From positions 1-64,000 of the forward strand of contig MWCA01000020.1 in NCBI GenBank assembly GCA_002069785.1: 64,000 nt of DNA, given 5' to 3'. This DNA is from Lentisphaerae bacterium ADurb.Bin242 (GTDB lineage: Bacteria; Verrucomicrobiota; Lentisphaeria; Victivallales; UBA1829). A program made the position numbers and the translations under genes. Below the pieces are notes generated by a model that did not search any database, was not told the DNA's origin, and saw only the letters and a program-made list of their open reading frames with translations. Below are positions 34,001-40,898 of this stretch, piece after piece. Each line of letters opens with the position of its first letter. Within the stretch, counting starts at the first letter, position 1.

Positions 34001-34080
34001 ACGAGTTTGAATTCCGGCTGGGGAAGCACTCCGAAAAAGTTCCCGTGGAAATCCTTCCGTCGTTTACGGACGGGGAGTAA
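31072..34080 (+). CDS. Large secreted DUF4091-type carbohydrate protein
   Basis: This is a 1002-residue exported protein with signal peptide MHSKRNLFFSALFAVMTATAA. Residues ~100-200 look like a beta-sandwich (GTVPGIYRGNIRISNDAGTA). The central part (~200-560) looks like a TIM-barrel glycosidase ending in a DUF4091-like region (WYNYGF-type text: WAYNYGFHRASFGFLLTR, then CSGMNYEWMQEGISDYRYVQ). A CBM9-like domain spans ~600-800, and a beta-rich tail follows. Glycan hydrolysis outside the cell is likely; the linkage cut is not known. RBS AAAGGA lies before the ATG at 31072. Confidence 0.75.
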   Translation: MHSKRNLFFSALFAVMTATAAQPPEFEIMSKEVPAEIPKTPVNDAKGFFLHSQPDASEEKPGWMFGRIGTECTGIPENKYESPLREKRLDHFAAGGQYVTMAFVVQILKDQKKWSITPEELTNGSGQKIPADHIKLRRIISKRTLQTYSQDMLIPPDLENVRKGDILHYLYLASVPCGTVPGIYRGNIRISNDAGTAEIPVSLRIFGYDLPKAEGVFGTYVAGHFDTTGTGYKRFSPEKFSPEQLDPLFRFWKTRGLNSPTLTHLLPEYKNVNGKKQISFKTVRLFADAMKRAGLEGPLCLDSRFWAWHEEALEKAAPDKSAEERFKERIKTLIQTAEQEKWPALKIFPEEEVGNPDNTKKRTYTRFRKPLREAAGGRDYIIDNDIGYNRTDAVDRGNTDNFPVIQYNSWEDKALDTAHKNHREVWAYNYGFHRASFGFLLTRLGATGNHQWAEMWITDTKHYWQTLAFLQDGVCSGMNYEWMQEGISDYRYVQRLREKITRLRHAGKNNEAQKLEEVIRQVSADIPITSAEAGGWNARTKESELNRRRWQVALAIQEAERLPGGKAEKKASRSPDQLKPEIATLPAKTEPFQSADNSIALPILENPKLDGMPDLRGKNTTGALRVRVSDEVNARAYSSSLEEFQKRIACAWTAVWLTYSQEGLLISSIGNFGTPSPKAKPRYEDGDGNLWREICMEYFFQKPGDKGFYQLIVSNFDKKVMLANGKTSFQSIQVCSKPNVNPAAGLAQEVLIPWSEFGLDRMPEAGTVWKFNACRELHGYRNPLMSWGRVMTGFAESDRWGTIVFTGQPGTSAVFDKIAFDALYPGKNTISGTLKALKQAGILMLTDAKGTVVCKKDIPAGNPENFTFQFDIPGEVPPETWRLKLTDTTGKELERFLLPMESGKPLSVMTESPVVAAGELLPFRALVRISNASIRNYPLEVTAQSGKNRIIYPKAGFLRGGDNHVWLTTRGMKPGKYEFEFRLGKHSEKVPVEILPSFTDGE

Positions 34081-34096
34081 GCTCCCGTTCCGTGGC

Positions 34097-34148
34097 AGGC
34101 CGGATGACCGGATCGCGGGATCAAGGCTTCCGGCCTTTCCGTTTTTTT
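34097..34148 (+). terminator. Intrinsic terminator after the DUF4091 gene
   Basis: AGGCCGGA (34097-34104) pairs with TCCGGCCT (34129-34136), followed by TTCCGTTTTTTT. The loop is long (24 nt), but the T-tract is good. Confidence 0.6.
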
Positions 34149-34170
34149 GACATTTTTCCATCCGGAGCAG

Positions 34171-34198
34171 TTGAATTTTCCTGAAACGGCTGTATTTT
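34171..34198 (+). promoter_or_regulatory. Candidate rpsB promoter
   Basis: TTGAAT (34171-34176), a 16-bp spacer ending in TG, and TATTTT (34193-34198) form an extended -10 promoter. It leaves a leader of about 160 nt before rpsB. Confidence 0.5.
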
Positions 34199-34301
34199 AT
34201 TCACTCATTCGTGTTCGTGCGCGGATTCCGCGGGGCGGAGTCTTCCCTTGCTTAACCAACCGAAAGGGCGCGCATTACACAAGAACAGCAAAGGTGTCTT
34301 G

Positions 34302-34326
34302 CCGGACAAAATCAAGGAAAGTCCGG
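34302..34326 (+). promoter_or_regulatory. Hairpin in the rpsB leader
   Basis: CCGGAC (34302-34307) and GTCCGG (34321-34326) close a 13-nt A-rich loop, 36 nt before the S2 start codon. It may be an S2 autoregulatory site, as ribosomal protein leaders often are; this is not proven by the sequence. Confidence 0.4.
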
Positions 34327-34362
34327 AGTAAAGCATCGAAAAAAAGAAAGGCGGCCTCCTAA

Positions 34363-35442
34363 ATGGCGCTCACAGTCAAGGACCTTCTCGAAGCGGGATG
34401 TCATTTCGGACATCAGACGAAACGCTGGAACCCCAAAATGAAAGACTTTGTCTACGGTTCCAAAAACGGCATCTCCATCATTGACATCACCAAAACCATT
34501 TATCAGATCGCCGACGCCTGCAACTTTCTGCAGCGCACCGTGGTCGGCGGCGGAAAAATCCTCTTTGTCGGAACCAAGCGCCAGGCCCAGCAGATCGTCC
34601 GAGAGGCCTCCGACGTCACCGGCATGAATTACATGACGGAAAGGTGGATGGGCGGCACGCTCACCAACAACACCACGATCCGCAAATCCATCCGCAAAAT
34701 GCAGGAAATCGACGAGATCATCTCCGCGGAAAATTCGCCTCTCAAGAAAAAAGAAATCGCGGTTCTCTCCCGCCAGTCGGAAAAACTCCACCGGGACCTC
34801 GACGGAATCGCCGATATGAAAAAACTGCCCGATGTGGTCGTCGTCGTGGACGTCTGCCACGATGAGATCGCCGTCCGCGAGGCCCACAAGCTCGGAATTC
34901 CGATCGTGGCCATCGTCGACACCAACGGCGACCCCGAAAACATCGATTACCCGATCGCCGCCAACGACGACGCGGTAAAATCCATCAAAGTCATCATGGA
35001 CACCTTCATGGAAACCATCAAGGACGCCGCCGAAATCTGGGGCCGCAAGGAAGCGGAAAACAAGGCCAAAGCCCAGGCGGTCGCCGCGGAAAAAGCCAAG
35101 GAAGAACCCAAGCAGCAGCGCGCGTCCCGCGGCGAACGCGGGGATCGCGGAGATCGCGGGGATCACCGTGGCGAACGCGGCAATGATCGCGGAGGAAGAC
35201 GCCCGTCCTCCGGCGGAGCCAGACGTCCCTCCCGCAAACCCGCGGCGGAAGGCATCCAGGTGAGTGAGGAAGACGTCAAGGCGAAAGTCGAAGGCGAAGC
35301 GGAAAACGCTCCCAGGAAAAAAGCCGCTCCCAAAAAGGCCGCCCCCAGGAAAGCGGAAGACAAGCCGGCCGAGCCCAAAGCCGAAGCCAAAGCGGAAGCC
35401 AAGCCCGCCGAAGCCAAAGCCGAAGAGAAACCCGCTGAATAA
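34363..35442 (+). CDS. rpsB: 30S ribosomal protein S2 with long low-complexity C-terminal tail
   Basis: Residues 1-~225 are standard S2: TVKDLLEAGCHFGHQTKRWN, VGTKRQAQQIVREAS, NYMTERWMGGTLTNN, and IPIVAIVDTNGDPENIDYPI. S2 is needed for 30S assembly and helps place S1. Beyond ~residue 240 the protein carries an added tail of ~120 residues: first Arg/Gly/Asp-rich (GERGDRGDRGDHRGERG), then Lys/Ala/Pro/Glu-rich (PKAEAKAEAKPAEAKAEEKP). Most S2 proteins stop near 240-260 residues. tsf follows after 12 bp, the usual order. Confidence 0.97.
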   Translation: MALTVKDLLEAGCHFGHQTKRWNPKMKDFVYGSKNGISIIDITKTIYQIADACNFLQRTVVGGGKILFVGTKRQAQQIVREASDVTGMNYMTERWMGGTLTNNTTIRKSIRKMQEIDEIISAENSPLKKKEIAVLSRQSEKLHRDLDGIADMKKLPDVVVVVDVCHDEIAVREAHKLGIPIVAIVDTNGDPENIDYPIAANDDAVKSIKVIMDTFMETIKDAAEIWGRKEAENKAKAQAVAAEKAKEEPKQQRASRGERGDRGDRGDHRGERGNDRGGRRPSSGGARRPSRKPAAEGIQVSEEDVKAKVEGEAENAPRKKAAPKKAAPRKAEDKPAEPKAEAKAEAKPAEAKAEEKPAE

Positions 35443-35454
35443 GGAGATCGAACA

Positions 35455-36261
35455 ATGGCAAATATCACAGCAGCAATGGTCAAGGAACTCCGCGACAAGA
35501 CCGACGCGGGGATGATGGACTGCAAAAAAGCGCTCGAGGAAACCGGAGGCGACATGGAAGCCGCCGTGGAATTCCTTCGCAAGGCAGGCATCACCAAAGC
35601 CGAAAAGCGTTCCGCCCGGACGGTCAAGGAAGGCAAAATCTACGCCCTCGTCGAAGACGGCAAGGCGGTCATGATCGAAGTCCTTTCCGAAACCGATTTT
35701 GTGGCCAAAAACGAAAAATTCTTCGAATACATCAAAGCCGCCGCGGCCCGCATCCTCAAGGAAACCGGAGGCGACGGCGATATTTCGGCCAAAGCCCAGG
35801 CCCTTGAAGCGGCCAACCTGACCCAGCTGATCGCCACCATCGGCGAAAACATGCAGCTGCGCCGCGCCTACCGCTTTGAAACGGCCGGCAAGATCGCCGC
35901 CTATCTCCACCTCGGAGGAAAGGTCGGCGTCATGGTCGATGTGGAAGGCGACATTCCCGCCGACCTCAGCCTCAATGACATCTGCATGCACATCGCGGCA
36001 TTCAAGCCCTCCTATGTCTGCTCCTGCGAAATTCCCGGGGAAGTCATCGCCAAGGAAAAAGAGATCGCCGCCGCCCAGATCACCGGCAAGCCGGCCGAGA
36101 TGGTCGAGAAAATCGTCGGCGGAAAAATCAACAAGTGGTTCACCGAGGTCTGCCTCGTGAGCCAGCCGTGGATCCGCGACGACAAAACCACGCTTGCAAA
36201 AATCGCTCCCGCGATGAAGGTCAAACGTTTCCTCCGCTGGGAAATCGGACAGGAACTCTAA
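35455..36261 (+). CDS. tsf: Translation elongation factor Ts
   Basis: The 268-residue protein matches EF-Ts throughout: ITAAMVKELRDKTDAGMMDC (with the TDAGMMDCKKAL helix), the UBA-like N-terminal domain, the core motif EVLSETDFVAKNEKF with the Thr-Asp-Phe-Val contact to EF-Tu, and the C-terminal dimerisation region. It recycles EF-Tu-GDP to EF-Tu-GTP. It sits directly after rpsB and is followed by a strong terminator. Confidence 0.97.
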   Translation: MANITAAMVKELRDKTDAGMMDCKKALEETGGDMEAAVEFLRKAGITKAEKRSARTVKEGKIYALVEDGKAVMIEVLSETDFVAKNEKFFEYIKAAAARILKETGGDGDISAKAQALEAANLTQLIATIGENMQLRRAYRFETAGKIAAYLHLGGKVGVMVDVEGDIPADLSLNDICMHIAAFKPSYVCSCEIPGEVIAKEKEIAAAQITGKPAEMVEKIVGGKINKWFTEVCLVSQPWIRDDKTTLAKIAPAMKVKRFLRWEIGQEL

Positions 36262-36284
36262 GAGTTTTTTACCGAAGTTTCATG

Positions 36285-36319
36285 CCTGTTCCCCCTGCCC
36301 GGAGGAACAGGTTTTTTTT
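36285..36319 (+). terminator. Intrinsic terminator of rpsB-tsf
   Basis: CCTGTTCC (36285-36292) pairs with GGAACAGG (36304-36311), followed by eight T residues. Confidence 0.92.
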
Positions 36320-36355
36320 CATTTTCAACCGTTCCGGAATTGGCGGGAGGCCTCT

Positions 36356-37618
36356 ATGAACTCGAAAAAAGTCATCGTCATCGGCTCAGGCCCGGCCGGA
36401 CTCTCCGCCGCGCTCGCCCTCGCGGAACAGGGAGTCCGTCCGCTGATTCTGGAACGCCTCGACCGCCCTGCCCTCAAACTGCTTGGCAGCGGAGGCGGCC
36501 GCTGCAACTTTTCCAATGCACTCGAACCGGAGGACTTCATGCGGAAATTCGGCCGGAACGGAGCTTTTATGCGCGATGCCCTGCGGTCCGCGCCGCGTGA
36601 ATGGCTTCTCGATTTTCTGGAATCCCGGAACGTCCGCGCGGTTTTGACGGATTCCTTCTTCTATTTTCCGGCCTCCGGACGCGCCCGCGATGTTTTCGAC
36701 GCCTTCGCCTCGGCCTCCGATGCGGAAATCCGGACAGGGGCGGAAGTCACCGGAATCCGGGTGGAAAACGGCGCGGTCCGGGGCGTCGAGCTTCCCGGCG
36801 GCTTTCTCCCTGCGGAGAGTGTGGTTCTCGCATGCGGAGGGTGCGCGTGGGCGGGCCTCGGAACTTCCAAAGGCCTGGAACTGGCCCGGAAAACGGGACA
36901 CACCCTCCGGCCTCCGCTTCCGGCAGTCGCCCCGCTTCTGATCGAAGAAAAATGGGTCGGTTCGCTCGCCGGAGTCACGCTGGAAAATGCCGCGCTCACC
37001 CTGCGGTCCGGACGGAACACGCTCCGGACGGAAGGCAGTCTGCTTTTCACTCATGACGGCTTATCCGGATTCCCGGCCATGGACTTGGCCGGGGAGGTCT
37101 CTGCACTCTGTCTCGAAACAGGAACCGCGCCCCTTTCGCTTTCCGTAAAGGCCTCCATGGACAAGGCGGCATGGACACAAGAGTTCGAACGCCGGCGGAA
37201 GGAAAACGGAGCGAAGGGAATCCGTTCCCTGCTGGCAAGACACCTCCCGCATTCGCTGGCGGACATCCTCTGCGAGACGGGCGGCTGTGCGGACGCCAAA
37301 GCCAGCACGCTTTCCGCGTCCGCCCGGGAACGCCTCACGGAAATGCTCTGCGGCGTGAAACTCACGGCGACCGGAGCCGGACCGATGGAAAAAGCCATGG
37401 CCATGCGCGGCGGCGTTTCACTCAAGGAGGTCCGCCCGGATACGCTGGAAAGCCGGATCGTCCGGGGACTGTTCTTCGCGGGAGAGGTTCTGGACCTGGT
37501 CGGTCCGTGCGGCGGCTACAATATCCAGTGGGCGTTTTCCAGCGGACGCCTGGCCGGAACTTCCGCCGCCCGGAATTCTTACAGGGAACAGCCGATCATC
37601 CGTAACGGATTGGAATAG
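36356..37618 (+). CDS. HI0933/BaiN-family NAD(P)/FAD-dependent oxidoreductase
   Basis: This 420-residue flavoprotein has the dinucleotide-binding fingerprint VIVIGSGPAGLSAALALAEQ, the family marker LLGSGGGRCNFSNA, the middle VVLACGGCAWAGLGTSKGLE, and the C-terminal FFAGEVLDLVGPCGGYNIQW. HI0933/YhiN proteins are widespread; the BaiN branch has been linked to reduction of bile acid intermediates in gut bacteria, but most members lack a proven role. Its 3' end overlaps that of the convergent NagA-like gene by 40 bp. Confidence 0.9.
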   Translation: MNSKKVIVIGSGPAGLSAALALAEQGVRPLILERLDRPALKLLGSGGGRCNFSNALEPEDFMRKFGRNGAFMRDALRSAPREWLLDFLESRNVRAVLTDSFFYFPASGRARDVFDAFASASDAEIRTGAEVTGIRVENGAVRGVELPGGFLPAESVVLACGGCAWAGLGTSKGLELARKTGHTLRPPLPAVAPLLIEEKWVGSLAGVTLENAALTLRSGRNTLRTEGSLLFTHDGLSGFPAMDLAGEVSALCLETGTAPLSLSVKASMDKAAWTQEFERRRKENGAKGIRSLLARHLPHSLADILCETGGCADAKASTLSASARERLTEMLCGVKLTATGAGPMEKAMAMRGGVSLKEVRPDTLESRIVRGLFFAGEVLDLVGPCGGYNIQWAFSSGRLAGTSAARNSYREQPIIRNGLE

Positions 37619-38496
37619 GAAACCATTTCGATCTCCTCGTCCGTCAGAATTCCCAACGAGGAGAGGAATTTCACGCAGTCCTTCATGCACGCTGAGGAAC
37701 CGGCGAGGCAATCCTTGTCGAGACAGCGAAGCAGGCCGTCCGGTTCAAGAACGACTTCATTGCCCAATGTGCGGTAGCGCCCCGGCGGAAGTCCGGCGAT
37801 CGGGGCGGCGTCGCTGGTCACAATCACGTTTTCCGCTCCCTTGGCGCGAAGGATGCACTTCACGAGTTCGCCCGGCAGATGGTGCCCGTCGGTGATGATC
37901 ATCGCCGTCAGGTCGTCGCAGGCCATGCCCGTCCAGATGATGTTCCGGTGACGGTTGATCATATTCGGACAGCCGTTTCCGAGGTGGGTCAACAGTTTGG
38001 CGCCCGCGGCGGCCGCGGCAAAGATCTGTTCCGTGTCCGCGAGCTGATGCCCGCAGGAAACCACCACGCCCCGGGAAACCGCCAGACGGATCAGGGCATC
38101 CACGCCTTCAGCTTCCGCGGCGACCGTCAGAATCTTGACATAGCCCTCCGAACGGTCCATGATTTCATTGAAAAAGGCGCAGTCCGGCTTCAGCACGAAC
38201 GCCGGATTGTGGGCGCCGACCGCCCCCGGCTCGGGGGAGATGAACGGGCCTTCCAGATGAACCCCGGGAATCTGTTTGAGCAATCCGTGCGTCTCCGCCG
38301 CTTTGCGGATTACGGACAGATTGCGGAGATACACTTCCTTCGGGCTGGTCACGATGGTAGGAAGAAACAGAGCCGTGCCGCTTTCAAAAATACGATCCGC
38401 CGTGCGGAGAAACATTTCTTCCGTAAGCGCCGGATCGGAAAAATCCACTCCGAAATAACCGTTGATCTGAAGATCGACATACCCTGGAATCGACAT
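37579..38496 (-). CDS. N-acetylglucosamine-6-phosphate deacetylase-like amidohydrolase
   Basis: The 305-residue protein lacks the N-terminal beta-sandwich of full NagA (380 residues) and starts directly with the barrel motif GYVDLQINGYFGVDFSDP. Catalytic features follow: GVHLEGPFISP (metal Glu), VVVSCGHQLADTEQ and LLTHLGNGCPNM (metal His residues), and VIVTSDAAPIAG with the catalytic Asp. Loss of the first domain may change oligomerisation or substrate. A LacI regulator upstream and a DapA/NanA-like aldolase nearby suggest amino-sugar catabolism. Confidence 0.85.
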   Translation of the reverse strand: MSIPGYVDLQINGYFGVDFSDPALTEEMFLRTADRIFESGTALFLPTIVTSPKEVYLRNLSVIRKAAETHGLLKQIPGVHLEGPFISPEPGAVGAHNPAFVLKPDCAFFNEIMDRSEGYVKILTVAAEAEGVDALIRLAVSRGVVVSCGHQLADTEQIFAAAAAGAKLLTHLGNGCPNMINRHRNIIWTGMACDDLTAMIITDGHHLPGELVKCILRAKGAENVIVTSDAAPIAGLPPGRYRTLGNEVVLEPDGLLRCLDKDCLAGSSACMKDCVKFLSSLGILTDEEIEMVSYSNPLRMIGCSL

Positions 38497-38594
38497 GATG
38501 AAAAGTCCTCTCTTAAATTATGAACAGGGCAACTTACCCCGTTTTTGAGTGTATTTCAAGTCAAAAGGAGAAGAAAAACATGGAAAAAGCGGTC

Positions 38595-39602
38595 TCAGGG
38601 AATCTCCTCTCCCGGAATCAGGATCGGATTCACGATCACCGAAATATTTTCTTCCATGGAATCGTTCTGCAAGGCGCTTTGCAATTTCTCCAGCGCCAGC
38701 CTGGCCACCAGCTCCGGATTCAGGTTGACCACCGCCGGACGCGGATACAGGCCGGAAAAATATTCCGGACAGCTTCCACAAGCGACCAGCCGCGGAAAAT
38801 CCTTCCGGTTCCGTCGGGCAAGGCCCCGGTGGAAAAGCGTCGCCATCCGCTCGTCGGGAATGAAAATTCCATCGTAATTCTCCCGGAGAACCTCCGGCAG
38901 AAGCTCCTCTGACGTCTTTTCCAGTTCCTGGGCGGAACAATTCTCGAAATTCCGGTTTTCAGGTGTCTTCCACTCCAGAACGGCGCAGGGGAGCCCCAGG
39001 GAAAAATACCGGAAACGGAAACCGTCCACCTTGGGGGAAAGTCCCGGATTGCCGCTCCGGAACGCCAGAACGAGCGGCTTTTTCGTCTGTTTCCGGATCA
39101 GGAAATCGGCCGCCATGCGTCCGGCGAACTCATTCCCCATCAGAACCGTCGTTCCGCCGGGGCCCAGATTGTGGGAATTCAGCCACACATGCGGAATTTT
39201 CGCCAGCGCCCGGACCAGTTCATTGCGGTGCTCTCCCGCGTATCCGGTCAGGATCAGCCCGTGCAATTCCCCTTTCAGGAAAGAGGCCTCCAGCGAAAGC
39301 GGATGAATTCCCTGCCGCACCAGAAACAGGGTCCAGCCCTCCGGCAGAAACTTCAGCAGGGCGTTCTGCTTCCGGATGATCACCGCCGGTTCCGTCTCCG
39401 AACCGTCCAGCTGGAGGAAACCGATCAGGGTCTTGCGTCCGCGCCGCTTCGGGCTTTCACGGACCGTCATTCCCAGTTCCTTGAGAACTTCCAGAATCCG
39501 CGCCCGTTTCTCCTCCGAGACGGAATGATCCCCGTTCATCACGCGGGATGCGGTGGACTGCGAAACCCCGGCCTTTCTTGCAATTTCGGTTGTCGTCGCC
39601 AT
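38595..39602 (-). CDS. LacI family transcriptional regulator
   Basis: This 335-residue repressor has the N-terminal helix-turn-helix TTTEIARKAGVSQSTASRVM and the hinge KELGMTVRESPKRRGRKTL. A sugar-binding-like domain follows (LHGLILTGYAGEHRNE; YDGIFIPDERMATLFHRGLA). It is upstream of the NagA-like gene on the same strand and divergent from the DapA-like gene, so it probably controls both. Confidence 0.9.
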   Translation of the reverse strand: MATTTEIARKAGVSQSTASRVMNGDHSVSEEKRARILEVLKELGMTVRESPKRRGRKTLIGFLQLDGSETEPAVIIRKQNALLKFLPEGWTLFLVRQGIHPLSLEASFLKGELHGLILTGYAGEHRNELVRALAKIPHVWLNSHNLGPGGTTVLMGNEFAGRMAADFLIRKQTKKPLVLAFRSGNPGLSPKVDGFRFRYFSLGLPCAVLEWKTPENRNFENCSAQELEKTSEELLPEVLRENYDGIFIPDERMATLFHRGLARRNRKDFPRLVACGSCPEYFSGLYPRPAVVNLNPELVARLALEKLQSALQNDSMEENISVIVNPILIPGEEIP

Positions 39603-39662
39603 TCATTTCCTCCGGTTTTCATTCCAGTGGGATTCATATAGTACCCCTTCGGGCGCCTTTCC

Positions 39663-39725
39663 GGTAGGTTCGGCAGTCCTCTGCCGGACTGAATTTCAGT
39701 TCGGGAACGGAGTCCCGAACCTACC
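39663..39725. repeat. 63-bp palindromic (REP/MITE-like) element
   Basis: Perfect 11-bp ends GGTAGGTTCGG (39663-39673) and CCGAACCTACC (39715-39725) enclose two further hairpins, GGCAG-tcct-CTGCC and TTCGGGA-acggag-TCCCGAA. It lies between divergent LacI and DapA-like genes. It looks like an inserted palindromic unit; no second copy was seen in the window. Confidence 0.7.
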
Positions 39726-39841
39726 TGTTCTTGCGTCCAGCTCATAGATAAACCTGATCCGAACAAGATTTTTATTCAGGAAATATAATGAATAATTCTT
39801 TGTAATTCAAGAATAAAATGAAAAAATTCAGGCGAAAATTA

Positions 39842-39869
39842 TTGAATCCGGAAAAGAATCTCCTATAGT
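39842..39869 (+). promoter_or_regulatory. Promoter of the DapA/NanA-like gene
   Basis: TTGAAT (39842-39847), a 16-bp spacer and TATAGT (39864-39869). An imperfect inverted repeat TTATTCA/TGAATAA at 39772-39795 may be an operator. Confidence 0.65.
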
Positions 39870-39905
39870 AATGCCGGAAAAACAACCGGAAAAGCGAGGG
39901 GTGCC

Positions 39906-40808
39906 ATGCCGGAAAAACTGAAAGGGATTGTGCCGCCGGTCATTACGCCGTTGACCCGAGACGGCCGGATCGATTGCCGCGGATTGAAAAAATTGCTCGA
40001 ACATATCCTTGCCGGAGGAGTCCACGGACTTTTCATTCTGGGCACCACCGGGGAAGGTCCCGTCCTGGGATATGAACTCCAGAAAAAAATGATCGGGGAA
40101 ACCTGTGCCATCGTAGGCGGACGCGTTCCGATTCTCGCGGGAATTTCCGCCGCCGCGATGAACGATTCCGTGAAACTGGCGGAAATTGCCCGCGAAAACG
40201 GGGCCTTTGGAGCGGTGGCCGCGCCTCCATATTACTTCTCACTCGGTGAACCGGAACTGATCGACTACTATGAGACCCTCGTCCGGAAAATTCCCTTGCC
40301 GCTTTTCCTCTATAACATGCCGGCCATGACGAAAGTCTGCCTCAAACCCTCCACGGTGATCCGTCTCGCGGGTGTTCCCGGAATCATCGGCTACAAGGAC
40401 AGTTCAGGCAGCATGCCGGACCTCCATGAAGTCCTGCTGGCCTTGCGGGGCCGGGATGATTTTTCCATTTTCGTCGGTCCCGAGGAACTGCTCGGCGAAG
40501 CGGTCCTTTTCGGTGCGGACGGCGGCGTCTCCGGCGGAGCAAACCTGAATCCGTGCCTGTTCGTGTCCATGTACGAAGCCGCGGCACGGGGCGACATTCC
40601 GGAAATGCGGCGGCTTCAGGAACAGATCTACCGTCAGCGCAAACTCTATTTCATCGGACACTATCCGTCCAGCATCGTCAAGGGAATCAAATGCTCCCTT
40701 TCCTTGAGGAACATCTGTTCCGAATATCTGGCGGAACCTTTCCATTTCTTTGAGGAAAAAGAAAGAAACGAAGTCCGGAAAGTCCTCGAGACACTCCCGA
40801 TTCTCTGA
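39906..40808 (+). CDS. DapA/NanA-family aldolase (N-acetylneuraminate lyase or dihydrodipicolinate synthase superfamily)
   Basis: The 300-residue TIM barrel shows LFILGTTGEGPVLGYE (the GTTGE pyruvate carboxylate site), FLYNMPAMTKVCL with the proton-relay Tyr, and IIGYKDSSGSMPD with the Schiff-base Lys. Members join or split pyruvate and an aldehyde. Position opposite a LacI and NagA-like pair favours a catabolic sugar-acid or sialic acid lyase over lysine synthesis, but this is inference from neighbours. Confidence 0.88.
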   Translation: MPEKLKGIVPPVITPLTRDGRIDCRGLKKLLEHILAGGVHGLFILGTTGEGPVLGYELQKKMIGETCAIVGGRVPILAGISAAAMNDSVKLAEIARENGAFGAVAAPPYYFSLGEPELIDYYETLVRKIPLPLFLYNMPAMTKVCLKPSTVIRLAGVPGIIGYKDSSGSMPDLHEVLLALRGRDDFSIFVGPEELLGEAVLFGADGGVSGGANLNPCLFVSMYEAAARGDIPEMRRLQEQIYRQRKLYFIGHYPSSIVKGIKCSLSLRNICSEYLAEPFHFFEEKERNEVRKVLETLPIL

Positions 40809-40829
40809 AAAACTCTTTTCAAACGACAA

Positions 40830-40875
40830 AAAATCCCGGTGAAACGGTCTGGAGAACACGATTCACCGGGATTTT
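40830..40875. terminator. Bidirectional intrinsic terminator
   Basis: AAAATCCCGGTGAA (40830-40843) and TTCACCGGGATTTT (40862-40875) form a 14-bp stem with T-rich outer ends on both strands, between the convergent aldolase and pyrophosphatase genes. Confidence 0.92.
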
Positions 40876-40898
40876 CTGTGAGATACCGGACAGTAAAA

